From the IMG/VR virus record IMGVR_UViG_3300034358_000044, positions 1 to 64,000 of that record: DNA of 64,000 nucleotides. One strand, written 5' to 3'. This stretch comes from a virus. Positions 37,649 through 45,912 of the stretch are shown one piece after another. The notes beneath the pieces were generated by a model. It worked only from the letters and a program-made list of their open reading frames with translations. It did no database searches and was not told where the DNA came from. The position numbers and the translations under genes were made by a program. The first letter of the stretch is position 1. Every line of letters begins with the position of its first letter.

Positions 37649-39283
37649 TCAGACCTGAACGGAGCGTCCAGAGGCGGAAGGCGGAGGGACGGCCACCTCG
37701 GGGGTGTTGGCCGGGCGGGTACGGCGCTCGCACCAACGACGGATGGCGTCGATCTTCTCCTTCATCGTCTTGGACAGGGGGTTGGTGCTGTCGAAGCTGT
37801 GCTGCAGGTCGAAGTCGTTGAGGTCCTTCTCCCCATCGAATGCTGCGTACATGGCGTCGTTGATGGCTGCCTCGATCTCTGCCCCGGTGAAGCCTTCGGT
37901 GGTCTCCCCAGCGAAGTGGTCGAGCTTGATCTTCCCGCTCATGATGAGGTGACCACGGTTCTTCTTCTTGATGTGAATCTCCAGGATTTCCTTCCGCTCA
38001 GCCTGGTTGGGGAGATCCACCGAGAACATCTCGTCGAAGCGGCCCTTCCGAAGGAGCTCGGGAGGGATGCCGGTGACGTCGTTGGCCGTGGCGAACACGA
38101 ACACCGGGCTCTTCTTCTCCTGCATCCAGGTGAGGATGGTACCCATCACGCGGGCTCCCACACCAGAGTCCAGGTTGCCTGCCCCGCTGCCGGCAGTGCC
38201 CTTCTCGATTTCGTCCACCCACAGGATGCAGGGGCTGATGGTCTCTGCCACCTGCAGGGCGTTGCGGATGTTGGCCTCTGACTGCCCCACCAGGCTCCCG
38301 AACATCTTGCCCATGTCGAGGCGCAGGAGGGGCATGGCGAGCTCACTGGAGGCAGCCTTGGCCGTCAGGGACTTCCCGCAGCCGGGAGGCCCCACGAGGA
38401 TGATGCCCTTCGGAGCAGGCAGCCCGAAGTCCTTGGCCTTCTGGGTGAAGGCGTTCTTCCGCTTGGAGAGCCAGCTCTTGAGGTTCTGCAGGCCTCCGAC
38501 GTCCTTCAGGCCCGAGGGGGAGACCGGGATGTACTCCAGCAACCCCGTCTTCTTCAGCGCCTGGCACTTCTCCTCCATGACGATGCGGGGGTCCCAGATG
38601 TCCTTGCTCTTGGCGATGCGAGGACGGATGAGGGAGAGCGACAGTGCGTTCTCAGCCTCGCTGGTGGTGAGACCCAAGGCCGCCTCGATGAGCTCCTCCT
38701 TGCGCCCCTCGGAGGGCACCATGTCCCCCTTGAGCTGAGAGCCCTCGATGATGCCGTTCAGCACGTCGTGGAGCTGCTGCTCTCCGGGGAGCTGCGTCTC
38801 CACCAGGGCGAACTCCTTCTCCAGCTCCATCGGCAGCTTGGAGACCGGGGTGAGGACGACCAGCATGCGCTGCGTCATCTTGTACTCCGGGATGATGTCC
38901 AGCAGCAGCGACTGCACCAACGGGTCATCCAGGAAGTGGTGGAAGAGGCGCAGCACCACGATGGACTTGCTGGGGATGACGTACCGCTTGTCCTTCGCCT
39001 TCGGATCCACCACGCCGGTGAGGGCGTTGAGCAACCCAGGTGGGAGCTCGGTGTCCGCGATGGGGTCCTTCTTGCCGTCCTCCAGGATGCCCTTGCCGAA
39101 GGTCCAGGTGAACAGCTTGCGGTCCAGCTCGTGGGCCGCAGACTGAATCTCCTTCTGGCTCCTCATGTCCTCGGCGGACACGAGGTAGAGCGCGGCGTAG
39201 CCGGCCCGAGCCTTCTCGAAGATGGTCCTGGCGGTTGCTGGCTTCTCTTCCTTCTTCAGCGTGTCCTTCTTCTCATCAGCCAT
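37649..39283 (-). CDS. ycf46: Ycf46-like AAA+ ATPase
   Basis: 544 residues. The N-terminal domain (about 20-230) has the Ycf46 opening: ARAGYAALYLVSAEDMRSQK and KLFTWTFGKGI. The AAA+ module has GPPGCGKS (298-305), ILWVDEIE (353-360), sensor-1 ATAND (398-402) and the arginine-finger region GRFD (414-417). The C-terminal lid has GFTGAEIEAAINDAMYAAFD. No protease or other catalytic domain follows. Ycf46 is known from cyanobacteria and plastids, with wider bacterial relatives. Likely a remodelling ATPase acting with its small neighbours. Confidence 0.85.
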   Translation of the reverse strand: MADEKKDTLKKEEKPATARTIFEKARAGYAALYLVSAEDMRSQKEIQSAAHELDRKLFTWTFGKGILEDGKKDPIADTELPPGLLNALTGVVDPKAKDKRYVIPSKSIVVLRLFHHFLDDPLVQSLLLDIIPEYKMTQRMLVVLTPVSKLPMELEKEFALVETQLPGEQQLHDVLNGIIEGSQLKGDMVPSEGRKEELIEAALGLTTSEAENALSLSLIRPRIAKSKDIWDPRIVMEEKCQALKKTGLLEYIPVSPSGLKDVGGLQNLKSWLSKRKNAFTQKAKDFGLPAPKGIILVGPPGCGKSLTAKAASSELAMPLLRLDMGKMFGSLVGQSEANIRNALQVAETISPCILWVDEIEKGTAGSGAGNLDSGVGARVMGTILTWMQEKKSPVFVFATANDVTGIPPELLRKGRFDEMFSVDLPNQAERKEILEIHIKKKNRGHLIMSGKIKLDHFAGETTEGFTGAEIEAAINDAMYAAFDGEKDLNDFDLQHSFDSTNPLSKTMKEKIDAIRRWCERRTRPANTPEVAVPPPSASGRSVQV

Positions 39284-39611
39284 TGCGGAGCTCCCAGAAG
39301 AATCTGACTTCGAGTTCCAACGCTTCCTTGCGGGTCTTGAAGAAGTGCAAGGCGTCGGTGCGGTTGCAGTAGAAAGCAGTGATGTTACCCTTCGTCTCGG
39401 ACCTGATGGCGAGAGTGCGGTCCTTCACTGACCGAACGACCCAGCCCTGCATGCCCTCCCAATCGGACCACTCCTCCCACTCCACGTCAGAGACGCGGCA
39501 AGAGCGAGTCACATCGGCTCCGATGGTTTCAGCGAACGCCTCGATGCCCTCTTGGTAGATGGTCTCGATGGTTCCGTCCGCCCCTATCTTCAGGTCGAAT
39601 TCTTGTTTCAT
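39276..39611 (-). CDS. Hypothetical protein
   Basis: 111 residues from ATG 39611. Acidic, Trp-rich centre (DVEWEEWSDWEGMQGWVVRS) and a conserved-looking helical end (FFKTRKEALELEVRFFWELR). It overlaps the AAA+ start by 8 nt, so it may belong to that operon. No family was recognised. Confidence 0.75.
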   Translation of the reverse strand: MKQEFDLKIGADGTIETIYQEGIEAFAETIGADVTRSCRVSDVEWEEWSDWEGMQGWVVRSVKDRTLAIRSETKGNITAFYCNRTDALHFFKTRKEALELEVRFFWELRNG

Positions 39612-39796
39612 AGCCGCCTCGGTTTCCACCTGTAGAGGCACGCGGCCATCGCGGTCAGGTCATTCAACGGCTTCCCGCAAGTTTCACACAAGCGGTCGTC
39701 GAAGTAGCTACTTCCAGGTGATGTGGGGGAGCTCGATGCTGGGCTTTCCGGCGTAGCCGACTTCCCAGATGAAGCATCCGTACTCGTTGGTGTCAT
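39608..39796 (-). CDS. Small CxxC peptide (start uncertain)
   Basis: The frame is open for 62 codons but the first half overlaps the methyltransferase gene and reads as shadow. The last part, CETCGKPLNDLTAMAACLY, looks real and echoes the CGKPL zinc motif of the gene at 170-442. It ends with ATGA overlap onto the next start. A TTG at 39691 would give 27 residues. Low confidence. Confidence 0.35.
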   Translation of the reverse strand: MTPTSTDASSGKSATPESPASSSPTSPGSSYFDDRLCETCGKPLNDLTAMAACLYRWKPRRL

Positions 39797-40292
39797 TGAC
39801 AGCCTTTGCTCCTTTCACGAAGCTGGGACGTCCCACAATGGGGATGACCCATCTGAGCTGGCCCTGGTTCCAGAGGGTCGCAGCTCGGGCCTTGCCACCG
39901 AAGAAGTTCATCTTCAAGAGGAAGGCTATGTGACTGCCGGGGAGAAGATACTCAAGTCCAGCGAAGATGTGATCCTCAGCCAGACTGAATGGTGGGTTGC
40001 CTACTACGAGGGTCGGCCCCTCCACCTTGTACTGCTTGACCCATTGGACCCAATCGGCCTTGTGGACGTCATCAGCGCCAGCTTTATGGAGCGCCTTCAC
40101 ACTTGGATGAGTGTCGATGGCGATGAGCGGAGGTAAGCTCCAGAGCTGCCTCAAGGGTCGTACGAAGACCCCAGTTCCGGCAGACGGCTCAATGACTTCG
40201 AAGTGCCCTATGGGCAACAGCTCCGAGAGTCTCTTGCAGATGGCTTCAGCTAGTGCTGGTGGCGTCGGGTAGTTGTCAACCCGTGCGCCCAT
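39708..40292 (-). CDS. DNA adenine-N6 methyltransferase
   Basis: 194 residues. DNYPTPPALAEAICKRL near the start, EPSAGTG (35-41, SAM loop) and NPPF (99-102, catalytic DPPY-type motif) in that order define an adenine-N6 methyltransferase. It is short, with no separate target-recognition domain, and no partner restriction nuclease was seen. A role in protecting phage DNA from host restriction is usual for such genes; the site modified is unknown. Confidence 0.85.
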   Translation of the reverse strand: MGARVDNYPTPPALAEAICKRLSELLPIGHFEVIEPSAGTGVFVRPLRQLWSLPPLIAIDTHPSVKALHKAGADDVHKADWVQWVKQYKVEGPTLVVGNPPFSLAEDHIFAGLEYLLPGSHIAFLLKMNFFGGKARAATLWNQGQLRWVIPIVGRPSFVKGAKAVNDTNEYGCFIWEVGYAGKPSIELPHITWK

Positions 40293-40725
40293 TTCTACCT
40301 CTTGTCATCTTTGGTGGTGGGGGTGGGATTACCAACCCGGTGGACTTCTTTGCAGGCCTGCGACGCATCGAAACTGCCTTCTCGAACCAGCGAATCTTCC
40401 TGGCCCGGATGTCGATGACCTTGAAGGACGAGCGCCAGTCAGGGCACTGGATGTCGTACCTGCGGTCTGGGCACATCTCGTGGGCGATGACGAACTCGTC
40501 CTTGATGGCTACCCGGCTGTCATCGGTGTTGTCGTCCTTGTAGTAGACGAGAGTCGATGCCCCGCACCCGTGGCAGCAGAGCTCGATCTTCCCGTAGCCC
40601 AGCTCCTCGTACTCCGTGGTGTCCGTCATGTAGTGCAGGTGAATCTGGGGTGCCTTGGTGATGGTGTCGATGGCGAACAGGCCCAGGTGTGACGTGTGTC
40701 CGCAGCCTAGAACGGTCGCGCTCAT
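40276..40725 (-). CDS. Hypothetical protein with zinc-binding motifs
   Basis: 149 residues. CGHTSHLG near the start, CCHGCGAS at about 50-57 and CPDRRYDIQC at about 86-95 provide zinc ligands; the end is Arg/Pro-rich. The start of the methyltransferase lies inside its 3' end. No family was recognised. Confidence 0.75.
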   Translation of the reverse strand: MSATVLGCGHTSHLGLFAIDTITKAPQIHLHYMTDTTEYEELGYGKIELCCHGCGASTLVYYKDDNTDDSRVAIKDEFVIAHEMCPDRRYDIQCPDWRSSFKVIDIRARKIRWFEKAVSMRRRPAKKSTGLVIPPPPPKMTRGRNGRTG

Positions 40726-40753
40726 TGGTGCTCCTCAGTCGAGTTGGGCTGAT

Positions 40754-41425
40754 TCATTCTGGCTCATCATCCCCTATTTCGACGTGTCTGCGAAACGTAA
40801 TCGTGTCGTTCTTCTTGGGTGATTCTTTCGGTGGAGGAGGCTTCCGTACAGGTCGTACAGGCTCTCCCCTCCATACTGGAGCGGGTCGGTTCGCCTTGTC
40901 CTGCAGGAGGCCCATCTCGATCTCCATGGCGAGGTTCCAAATCTCTCGTGGGAGGGAAAGTTGGTAGACCCCTTTGCCAGTCTGCACAGCTTTCTGCTGG
41001 GCATAGCGGACACACGACGCGGTCCCTCCGCTGTTCTGACCGTCCCACACCGCAAGAAGAGCATCGCTGTGGTCTACCATCCATGCGTTGCGGTCGTGGA
41101 GAAGCTGGGGGCTGTAGTATCCCTCACTGAGAGTCACGACGCTGGCTGCCTCTTGCAGGAGCATGTTGTAGTGCTGTCTGGATCTCATGGGCCACTTCGA
41201 GTCGTAGCCCTCGAAAGGAACGATGGCGTCGAATGGTATCTTCATCCTGATGCAGAGGGAGGCGACCCATTGGTCAGTGCCAAGAGCCATTCCAGTGAGT
41301 ACCTTGTCGATCTTCAGGACACCGAAGGACTCCTCCAGCTTCTGCATCACCGCGTTGTAGATAGGATTCGGAATGTTGTAGCCACCGAGCCGAGAAGGCC
41401 GATGGCCGGTGACTGCGAGGATCAT
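40754..41425 (-). CDS. SLOG-family nucleotide-binding protein
   Basis: 223 residues. MILAVTGHRPSRLGGYNIPN opens a Rossmann-like fold of the YspA/DprA/LOG (SLOG) group. KVLTGMALGTDQWVASLCIR is the second conserved part and DALLAVWDGQNSGGTASCVR the third, a ligand-binding G-G-T segment. SLOG proteins bind or cleave nucleotides and ADP-ribose derivatives. The C-terminal 50 residues are Pro/Lys-rich. Whether it senses or destroys a signal nucleotide is unknown. Confidence 0.8.
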   Translation of the reverse strand: MILAVTGHRPSRLGGYNIPNPIYNAVMQKLEESFGVLKIDKVLTGMALGTDQWVASLCIRMKIPFDAIVPFEGYDSKWPMRSRQHYNMLLQEAASVVTLSEGYYSPQLLHDRNAWMVDHSDALLAVWDGQNSGGTASCVRYAQQKAVQTGKGVYQLSLPREIWNLAMEIEMGLLQDKANRPAPVWRGEPVRPVRKPPPPKESPKKNDTITFRRHVEIGDDEPE

Positions 41426-41432
41426 AGGACTC

Positions 41433-41651
41433 CTAGACGTGAGGTAGTATTCGCTGAGAGTGTTGTTCGGCTCCCAGAGCTTTCTTCTGGGAATTGATAG
41501 CGTGGCCGTGTTCGTGAACCAGGGCGACCTTCTTCGTCCACTCGTAGTCGTGGGGGGGAAGCCACCGCCTCTTTGCTACTTTCGTCCAACCGTGAGCTCT
41601 GAGGAAGAGGCCCTCGACGAAGTACAGCAGTACTTGAGTGATTCTACGCAT
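41433..41651 (-). CDS. Small hypothetical protein
   Basis: 72 residues from ATG 41651. Basic, Trp-rich (WTKVAKRRWLPPHDYEWTKK), with LVHEHGHAINSQKKA. The HEHGH looks like a zinc-protease motif, but this short pattern (HGHAxNxQK) is also seen in unrelated small phage proteins, so I do not call it a protease. It starts 2 nt after the microprotein stop. Confidence 0.65.
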   Translation of the reverse strand: MRRITQVLLYFVEGLFLRAHGWTKVAKRRWLPPHDYEWTKKVALVHEHGHAINSQKKALGAEQHSQRILPHV

Positions 41652-41653
41652 GG

Positions 41654-41740
41654 TTACCTGAGAGAGTTGTACATCTTGATGAGCCAGAATCCAATGGTGA
41701 GAAGACTGGTCAAGAAGACGATGAGAGCTGCGAGCCACAT
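41654..41740 (-). CDS. 28-residue single-pass membrane peptide
   Basis: ATG 41740 with ACGGAG 8 nt upstream begins MWLAALIVFLTSLLTIGFWL, followed by eight more residues (IKMYNSLR) and TAA. One hydrophobic helix of about 20 residues with a basic C-terminus (positive end inside). It lies between the ligase gene and the small basic gene, with 2 nt to the next start. It could be a regulatory or lysis-related small membrane protein; no match was recognised. Confidence 0.55.
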   Translation of the reverse strand: MWLAALIVFLTSLLTIGFWLIKMYNSLR

Positions 41741-41753
41741 AGTTCGGCTCCGT

Positions 41754-43157
41754 TTAGAGCTGGGGGTTCACACATTCCTGCGGACTCTTGTCCGTTCGTT
41801 CTTCGATGAAGGCGGCGAAGGTGAGGGCATTGGTGTCGTCGCCCTCGGAGATGTAGGTGCGCTCCTTGTACTCGACTCGCCACACCCTAGGCCACAACTT
41901 GACGTCGGCCATCTCCGTCTTCATCTGCTCCGTCATACCGCTGTTGAGGTTCGAGATGTACACCAGCTCGCCAGCACTGTTGTACTGGAAGAGCGCCACG
42001 CACTTGATGCCGTTGCCACCATACCGGCCCTTGGTGGAGAACTCACCTTGGCCTGATGCCGGGTTCCAGATGGCGATGAAATCGTCCTCGAAGGACGGCT
42101 TCAGCTTGGCGCAGAAGCTCCCAGGCCTGTCCGGCTTGCCCTTGAAGTTGAAGGCCTTGTCGCCGTACACGCCGTCCGGGTCCACCAGCACGAAGCCCTC
42201 CCACCCGTGGTGCTTCGCGATGGTCAGGGCTGCGTCAGTGGTAGGGAAGTGGTCGGCGGTGAAGATCTGCACCGGCCCTAGAGCGGTGCCCTGGTAGTCG
42301 AGCTCGTGTATGAGATCGAGCCGAGCTCTCACTGGCTGCTTGGAGACGAAGTCTTCTCCATTCCAGAAGGCAATGTCCCAGATGATGAAGGTCACGAACT
42401 TGCCCTCTCCATGGAGGAGCTCGTGCTGCTTCGACCGGCTCTCCATTGAGAGGCTCTTGGTGACACTCTGGATGGCCTTGAAATCCTCCAGCCCATTGGG
42501 GCCTTGGACTATCATCTCACCCAGTAGGATGCTGTTGGGAGGCATCAGGACCGAGGCAGCCTCGACAACGTAGGGGAACCTGTCATTCCAGGTGAGGTTG
42601 GTACCGGCCTCATCGTCATGCTGGCGCAGCATGCGCCGACTGTAGATTTGAATCGCCCCTTGGGCGTCTGAGACGATGACGTGCATCATCCCGTTCATCT
42701 TCCGGGTGTACCAGGCGTCACCATTCTCAGCCTTCTTGAGGAGGCCTGCTCCTGCCGCATTGAGAGGCTTGTAGAAGGCCAGGCTCTGCGGCAGGGGCTT
42801 GGTGAAGTCGATGGCAGGAGCCTCGATTGGATCGAGAGTCGTGTACTCCATCGTATCGTGGATGAAGGCGGAGACTTGAACCTCCCTGTAGCCCTCCCTG
42901 TACTTCAGCTCCATCTTCCTGAGCCCGAGAGCTAAGGCATTAGCGTTGGCGCTGACTTCGTTCTTCTTCCCTGCGTTGACGACGGGGGCCTTCTCGTTGA
43001 CCTCCTGCATGGCACCACCGAGCTGCCCCCACTTGCAGTAGAGGGTATCGTCGATTGCCCAAACTGTCCAAATTCTTGGAGAAGTGCTACGAGAGGCGAG
43101 CTGGATGAACTCCCTCTTCTCTCCCTTCCACTGGGCGTTGCGGTCTTGAAAAGTCAC
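41754..43157 (-). CDS. ATP-dependent DNA ligase with WGR-like N-terminus
   Basis: 467 residues from GTG 43157 (AAGGA 7 nt upstream); ATG 43172 is possible but has no site. Residues 28-92 resemble a WGR domain (RIWTVWAIDDTLYCKWGQLG). The nucleotidyltransferase core has motif I KMNG (153-156; usual KxDG), motif III LLGEM (211-215), motif IV EGFVLVDPDG (320-329) and motif V KLKP (351-354), then an OB-fold part. Seals nicks using ATP. It is the first gene below promoter copy h. Confidence 0.8.
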   Translation of the reverse strand: MTFQDRNAQWKGEKREFIQLASRSTSPRIWTVWAIDDTLYCKWGQLGGAMQEVNEKAPVVNAGKKNEVSANANALALGLRKMELKYREGYREVQVSAFIHDTMEYTTLDPIEAPAIDFTKPLPQSLAFYKPLNAAGAGLLKKAENGDAWYTRKMNGMMHVIVSDAQGAIQIYSRRMLRQHDDEAGTNLTWNDRFPYVVEAASVLMPPNSILLGEMIVQGPNGLEDFKAIQSVTKSLSMESRSKQHELLHGEGKFVTFIIWDIAFWNGEDFVSKQPVRARLDLIHELDYQGTALGPVQIFTADHFPTTDAALTIAKHHGWEGFVLVDPDGVYGDKAFNFKGKPDRPGSFCAKLKPSFEDDFIAIWNPASGQGEFSTKGRYGGNGIKCVALFQYNSAGELVYISNLNSGMTEQMKTEMADVKLWPRVWRVEYKERTYISEGDDTNALTFAAFIEERTDKSPQECVNPQL

Positions 43158-43199
43158 TGAGCTTCCTTTCATGGGACGTAAACTTCTACGTTGACACTG

Positions 43200-43228
43200 T
43201 CTTATCCCGAAGATCAGGGAGGTATTGA
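43200..43228 (-). promoter_or_regulatory. Sigma-28-like bipartite promoter, copy h
   Basis: Minus strand: TCAA (43228-43225), 15 nt, CGGGATAA (43209-43202), one mismatch in the -10 box. The ligase GTG is 42 nt downstream. The -35 box overlaps the start of the divergent plus-strand gene at 43231. Confidence 0.6.
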
Positions 43229-43230
43229 CT

Positions 43231-43455
43231 ATGGGCGATGGCGATGTAAGAATAGCTTCAATGGTCAGCGTGACCGTAGTAGACGCGGACAAGAAGACCA
43301 AAGAAGAGCTGTTGGGGTTGGTGGACTCGGAGGTGGAGAAGTTCTCCGACTTCATGGCCGCACTGGAGGACTGGCGGGCAAGAGGTGCCCTGAACAGCCC
43401 CGAGAAAGCTCTACTTCGTACGTACTTGATTCAGAAGATTCAAGGGAGACTCTGA
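43231..43455 (+). CDS. Hypothetical acidic protein
   Basis: 74 residues. ATG 43231 has GGAGG 8 nt upstream; TTG 43225 is in frame but too close to that site. Acidic and helical (TKEELLGLVDSEVEKFSDFM). Starts a two-gene plus-strand unit inside the minus-strand run. No family was recognised. Confidence 0.7.
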   Translation: MGDGDVRIASMVSVTVVDADKKTKEELLGLVDSEVEKFSDFMAALEDWRARGALNSPEKALLRTYLIQKIQGRL

Positions 43456-43766
43456 TGTCCCGTCTCGAAGTCATTCAGATTCGATGTGACAGGTGCAAGC
43501 GGGTCGAGCTCCAGCCCCCAGCCCCTGTCAAGGCCAGGGCGGACTTCGAAGCAAGAATCTTCGACAAGTACGTCAAGTACGAGGATCTCTGCTCGTCATG
43601 CAAGGAAGCCCTCGGTCGCATCTGGGACGACATGAGGGAATGGACCAGGGAAATCAAGCAGCAGTTCGGTCCCACTGTTGCAGACAACAAGTCAGTTCCC
43701 CTGGCTCCGGCTCCTGACTATTCGCCGCCAAAGCCGCACTCATTGGCTGCAGCGTCAAAGAAGTAG
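43455..43766 (+). CDS. Small zinc-binding protein
   Basis: 103 residues from ATG 43455 (TGATG overlap with the previous stop). CDRCKR near residue 11 and CSSCKEA near residue 50 form a four-Cys zinc site joined by a helical linker; the C-terminus is Pro/Ser-rich. No family was recognised. Confidence 0.75.
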   Translation: MSRLEVIQIRCDRCKRVELQPPAPVKARADFEARIFDKYVKYEDLCSSCKEALGRIWDDMREWTREIKQQFGPTVADNKSVPLAPAPDYSPPKPHSLAAASKK

Positions 43767-43802
43767 GCTCGGCTGCCCGTCCCCACGGCTTCGAAGCCTG
43801 CA

Positions 43803-43836
43803 GCCCCGGGGGTTCCTTGCAGGGGATCCCCGGGGC
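43803..43836. terminator. Bidirectional terminator
   Basis: GCCCCGGGG (43803-43811) pairs with CCCCGGGGC (43828-43836) between the convergent genes ending at 43766 and 43846. The loop is 16 nt. Confidence 0.65.
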
Positions 43837-43845
43837 GAGTTGTCT

Positions 43846-45912
43846 CTACGGCATCATGGGGGAGTAGTTGGTCGGGCACCCGCCGACGCACTCCATCTCC
43901 AAGACCATCACTTCCTTTTGACCGGGATGTGCATCAAACTGAGCTTTGGTGATGGGCTGAATGGGGGCGTTCTTCCGGCTCTTGTCGGGGAAGACAGTAG
44001 TTCCCTTCAAGTCGGGAAGAGCATCGATGAGCTGCTTCTCCATCTCCTCTTCGGTGAGGGACATCTGAGCCGGTAGGTTGATGGTGAAGGACACAGCGTT
44101 GTCCGCGAAGAACTCCTGGAACATCTTCTGGACCTGAAGGCTGTCCGCGAAGGAGATGTCGTACTGACCTTCCAGGACTTCGGCAGGGTCCCAGCCGGCG
44201 GCGCGAACCTTGGCCACCAGTGGATCCTCGAACCAGTAGACGACGATGTCGGTGTTCTTGGCGTCCTCGTCCGGGAAGACCTCGTAGCCTTCCGCACGTT
44301 TCACGGCGAGCTCAGCGTCATCCGAGGAGTAGCGCACCAGGCGCTTGCCCCAGGGCGTCATCATGCACTGGCCACTGGAAGTCGTCCCTGGGAGCATCGC
44401 CGTCGTGCCCGTGGGGGCCAGGGCGGTGTTCTTCACCGGAGGAGGGTAGCCGAGCTGGATGGAGTACGTGGTGGCCTCGGCCATCACGACGCCCTTGGCG
44501 GACATCAGCATGGTGTGGATCTTCGGGTCCTTCCAGCTCTCCGAGTACTTGATGCCGCGAAGAGCCAGGTAGGCGTGGAAGCCGAAGAAGCCGACCGCGA
44601 TGCGCCGGTTCCGGTCCACCACTGCACGCTGTCGAGGCTGGGGGATGTCCCCGTTGGTGGCCCTGACGAGCCAGCGCGTCATGAGGCGGAAGGCCTCCAT
44701 CATCTCCTTCTGTGGCCTCTTGGCGAAGGCCTCCAAGTTGACGTGGCCCAGGCAGCAGTTCTCCCACATCTGCAGGCCGATCTCTCCGCAGGGGTTGGGG
44801 CAGAACATGAGTTCCGGCTCCCGCTCTCCCTGCATGGCGAGGGTGCGATTCCAGAAGCCCGGCTCCCCGTTGGCCCTCTTGCCCAGAACGACTGCCCTCA
44901 TGACCTCTGAGGCAACGTGGTGGAGACTGGCATCAGGGTTCCGGTAGGCCTCGAAGAACTCGTCATCGACTTCGACTGAGATGTTCGAGCTCCACTGGGC
45001 GCCATCCGTGCGCTTGCAGTTGATGAACTCCATGATGTCCACGTCCGCCCAGTTCTTCACGGCGATGCGGCTGGAGCGCCTCTTGCCGCCTGCAACGACG
45101 CAGGCAGCCACGGTGTGGTCCAGGGTCATCGCGTCGAGGCTGGTGAGGTTCCTGCCGACGCAGCCGTTGAGGTGCTTGACGTAGTCCACCAGCATGGTGA
45201 CCAGGGGCTCTGGACCAGCAGCCGTTCCGCCACCAGCGCGCAGCGGGGCACCACGGCGTCGCACCCCGGAGACGTCGATGGTCAGGATGATGTCCTTCTC
45301 CCTGCGGTAGGGCTGGAAGGCGGCACGGGTGACCGTGTCGAGCGCCTTCACCCAACCCTCACGGCTGTCGGCCACGTTCATGTAGCTGGAGTCGCGCTCC
45401 CCGACGTGCTTCGAGAGGAGGTGGGCGAACTCGTGGTGGTCCGGGTGGGACTCGTTGCAGATGATGTGGAGGTCGATGGGGTTGGTGACCCTGGGCATGC
45501 CGTGCATGTACCGGTTCGAGTAGTTCGAGCCGACACCGCCGCCCATCATGAGCTCGTCGAAGGTGAAGGTGAAGTGGGCGGTAGGGTCCAGAGGATCCCA
45601 GCCAGCCGCGTGGCAGTTGAAGAGGTACTGACGGTCCTTCATCCCTGAAGCATTGAGATGGCGACCAGCAGGGAGAGCAGCGAAGGGCAGCAAAAGACCG
45701 ATGAGCTTGTTGCGCTCATCGGCCTCGATGAATGACTCTGGAACCAGTCCGAGGTTGCCATCGACGGCCCTCACGACTGTTTCGGCCCAGGTCTCTTTGT
45801 TTCCGTCTTCCTTCGTCTGGCTGTAGGTCCTCTTGAAGACCTGCTCACCCATGGGACCGAAGGGGATGCGTACGTCGTGGAACTGGGCCGGGAGAAAACC
45901 CTTCTCATGCAT
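43846..45912 (-). CDS. nrdJ: Class II (adenosylcobalamin-dependent) ribonucleotide reductase
   Basis: 688 residues from ATG 45912 (GGAG 6 nt upstream). Features of the monomeric B12-dependent type: PAGRHLNASGMKDRQYLFNC, CPNPCGEIGLQMWENCCLG with the radical and pair cysteines, NTALAPTGTTAMLPGTTSSG, and a C-terminal ECVGGCP redox pair. It reduces ribonucleotides to deoxyribonucleotides and needs adenosylcobalamin from the host. No nrdA/nrdB-type second subunit is encoded nearby. The similarity is to the Lactobacillus RTPR-type enzyme rather than large NrdJ. Confidence 0.85.
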   Translation of the reverse strand: MHEKGFLPAQFHDVRIPFGPMGEQVFKRTYSQTKEDGNKETWAETVVRAVDGNLGLVPESFIEADERNKLIGLLLPFAALPAGRHLNASGMKDRQYLFNCHAAGWDPLDPTAHFTFTFDELMMGGGVGSNYSNRYMHGMPRVTNPIDLHIICNESHPDHHEFAHLLSKHVGERDSSYMNVADSREGWVKALDTVTRAAFQPYRREKDIILTIDVSGVRRRGAPLRAGGGTAAGPEPLVTMLVDYVKHLNGCVGRNLTSLDAMTLDHTVAACVVAGGKRRSSRIAVKNWADVDIMEFINCKRTDGAQWSSNISVEVDDEFFEAYRNPDASLHHVASEVMRAVVLGKRANGEPGFWNRTLAMQGEREPELMFCPNPCGEIGLQMWENCCLGHVNLEAFAKRPQKEMMEAFRLMTRWLVRATNGDIPQPRQRAVVDRNRRIAVGFFGFHAYLALRGIKYSESWKDPKIHTMLMSAKGVVMAEATTYSIQLGYPPPVKNTALAPTGTTAMLPGTTSSGQCMMTPWGKRLVRYSSDDAELAVKRAEGYEVFPDEDAKNTDIVVYWFEDPLVAKVRAAGWDPAEVLEGQYDISFADSLQVQKMFQEFFADNAVSFTINLPAQMSLTEEEMEKQLIDALPDLKGTTVFPDKSRKNAPIQPITKAQFDAHPGQKEVMVLEMECVGGCPTNYSPMMP

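Noticed and set aside
41433-41651. HEHGH motif as a zinc metalloprotease
   Set aside because: The protein is 72 residues and the motif lies in a short HGHAxNxQK pattern seen in unrelated small phage proteins; no third ligand is present.
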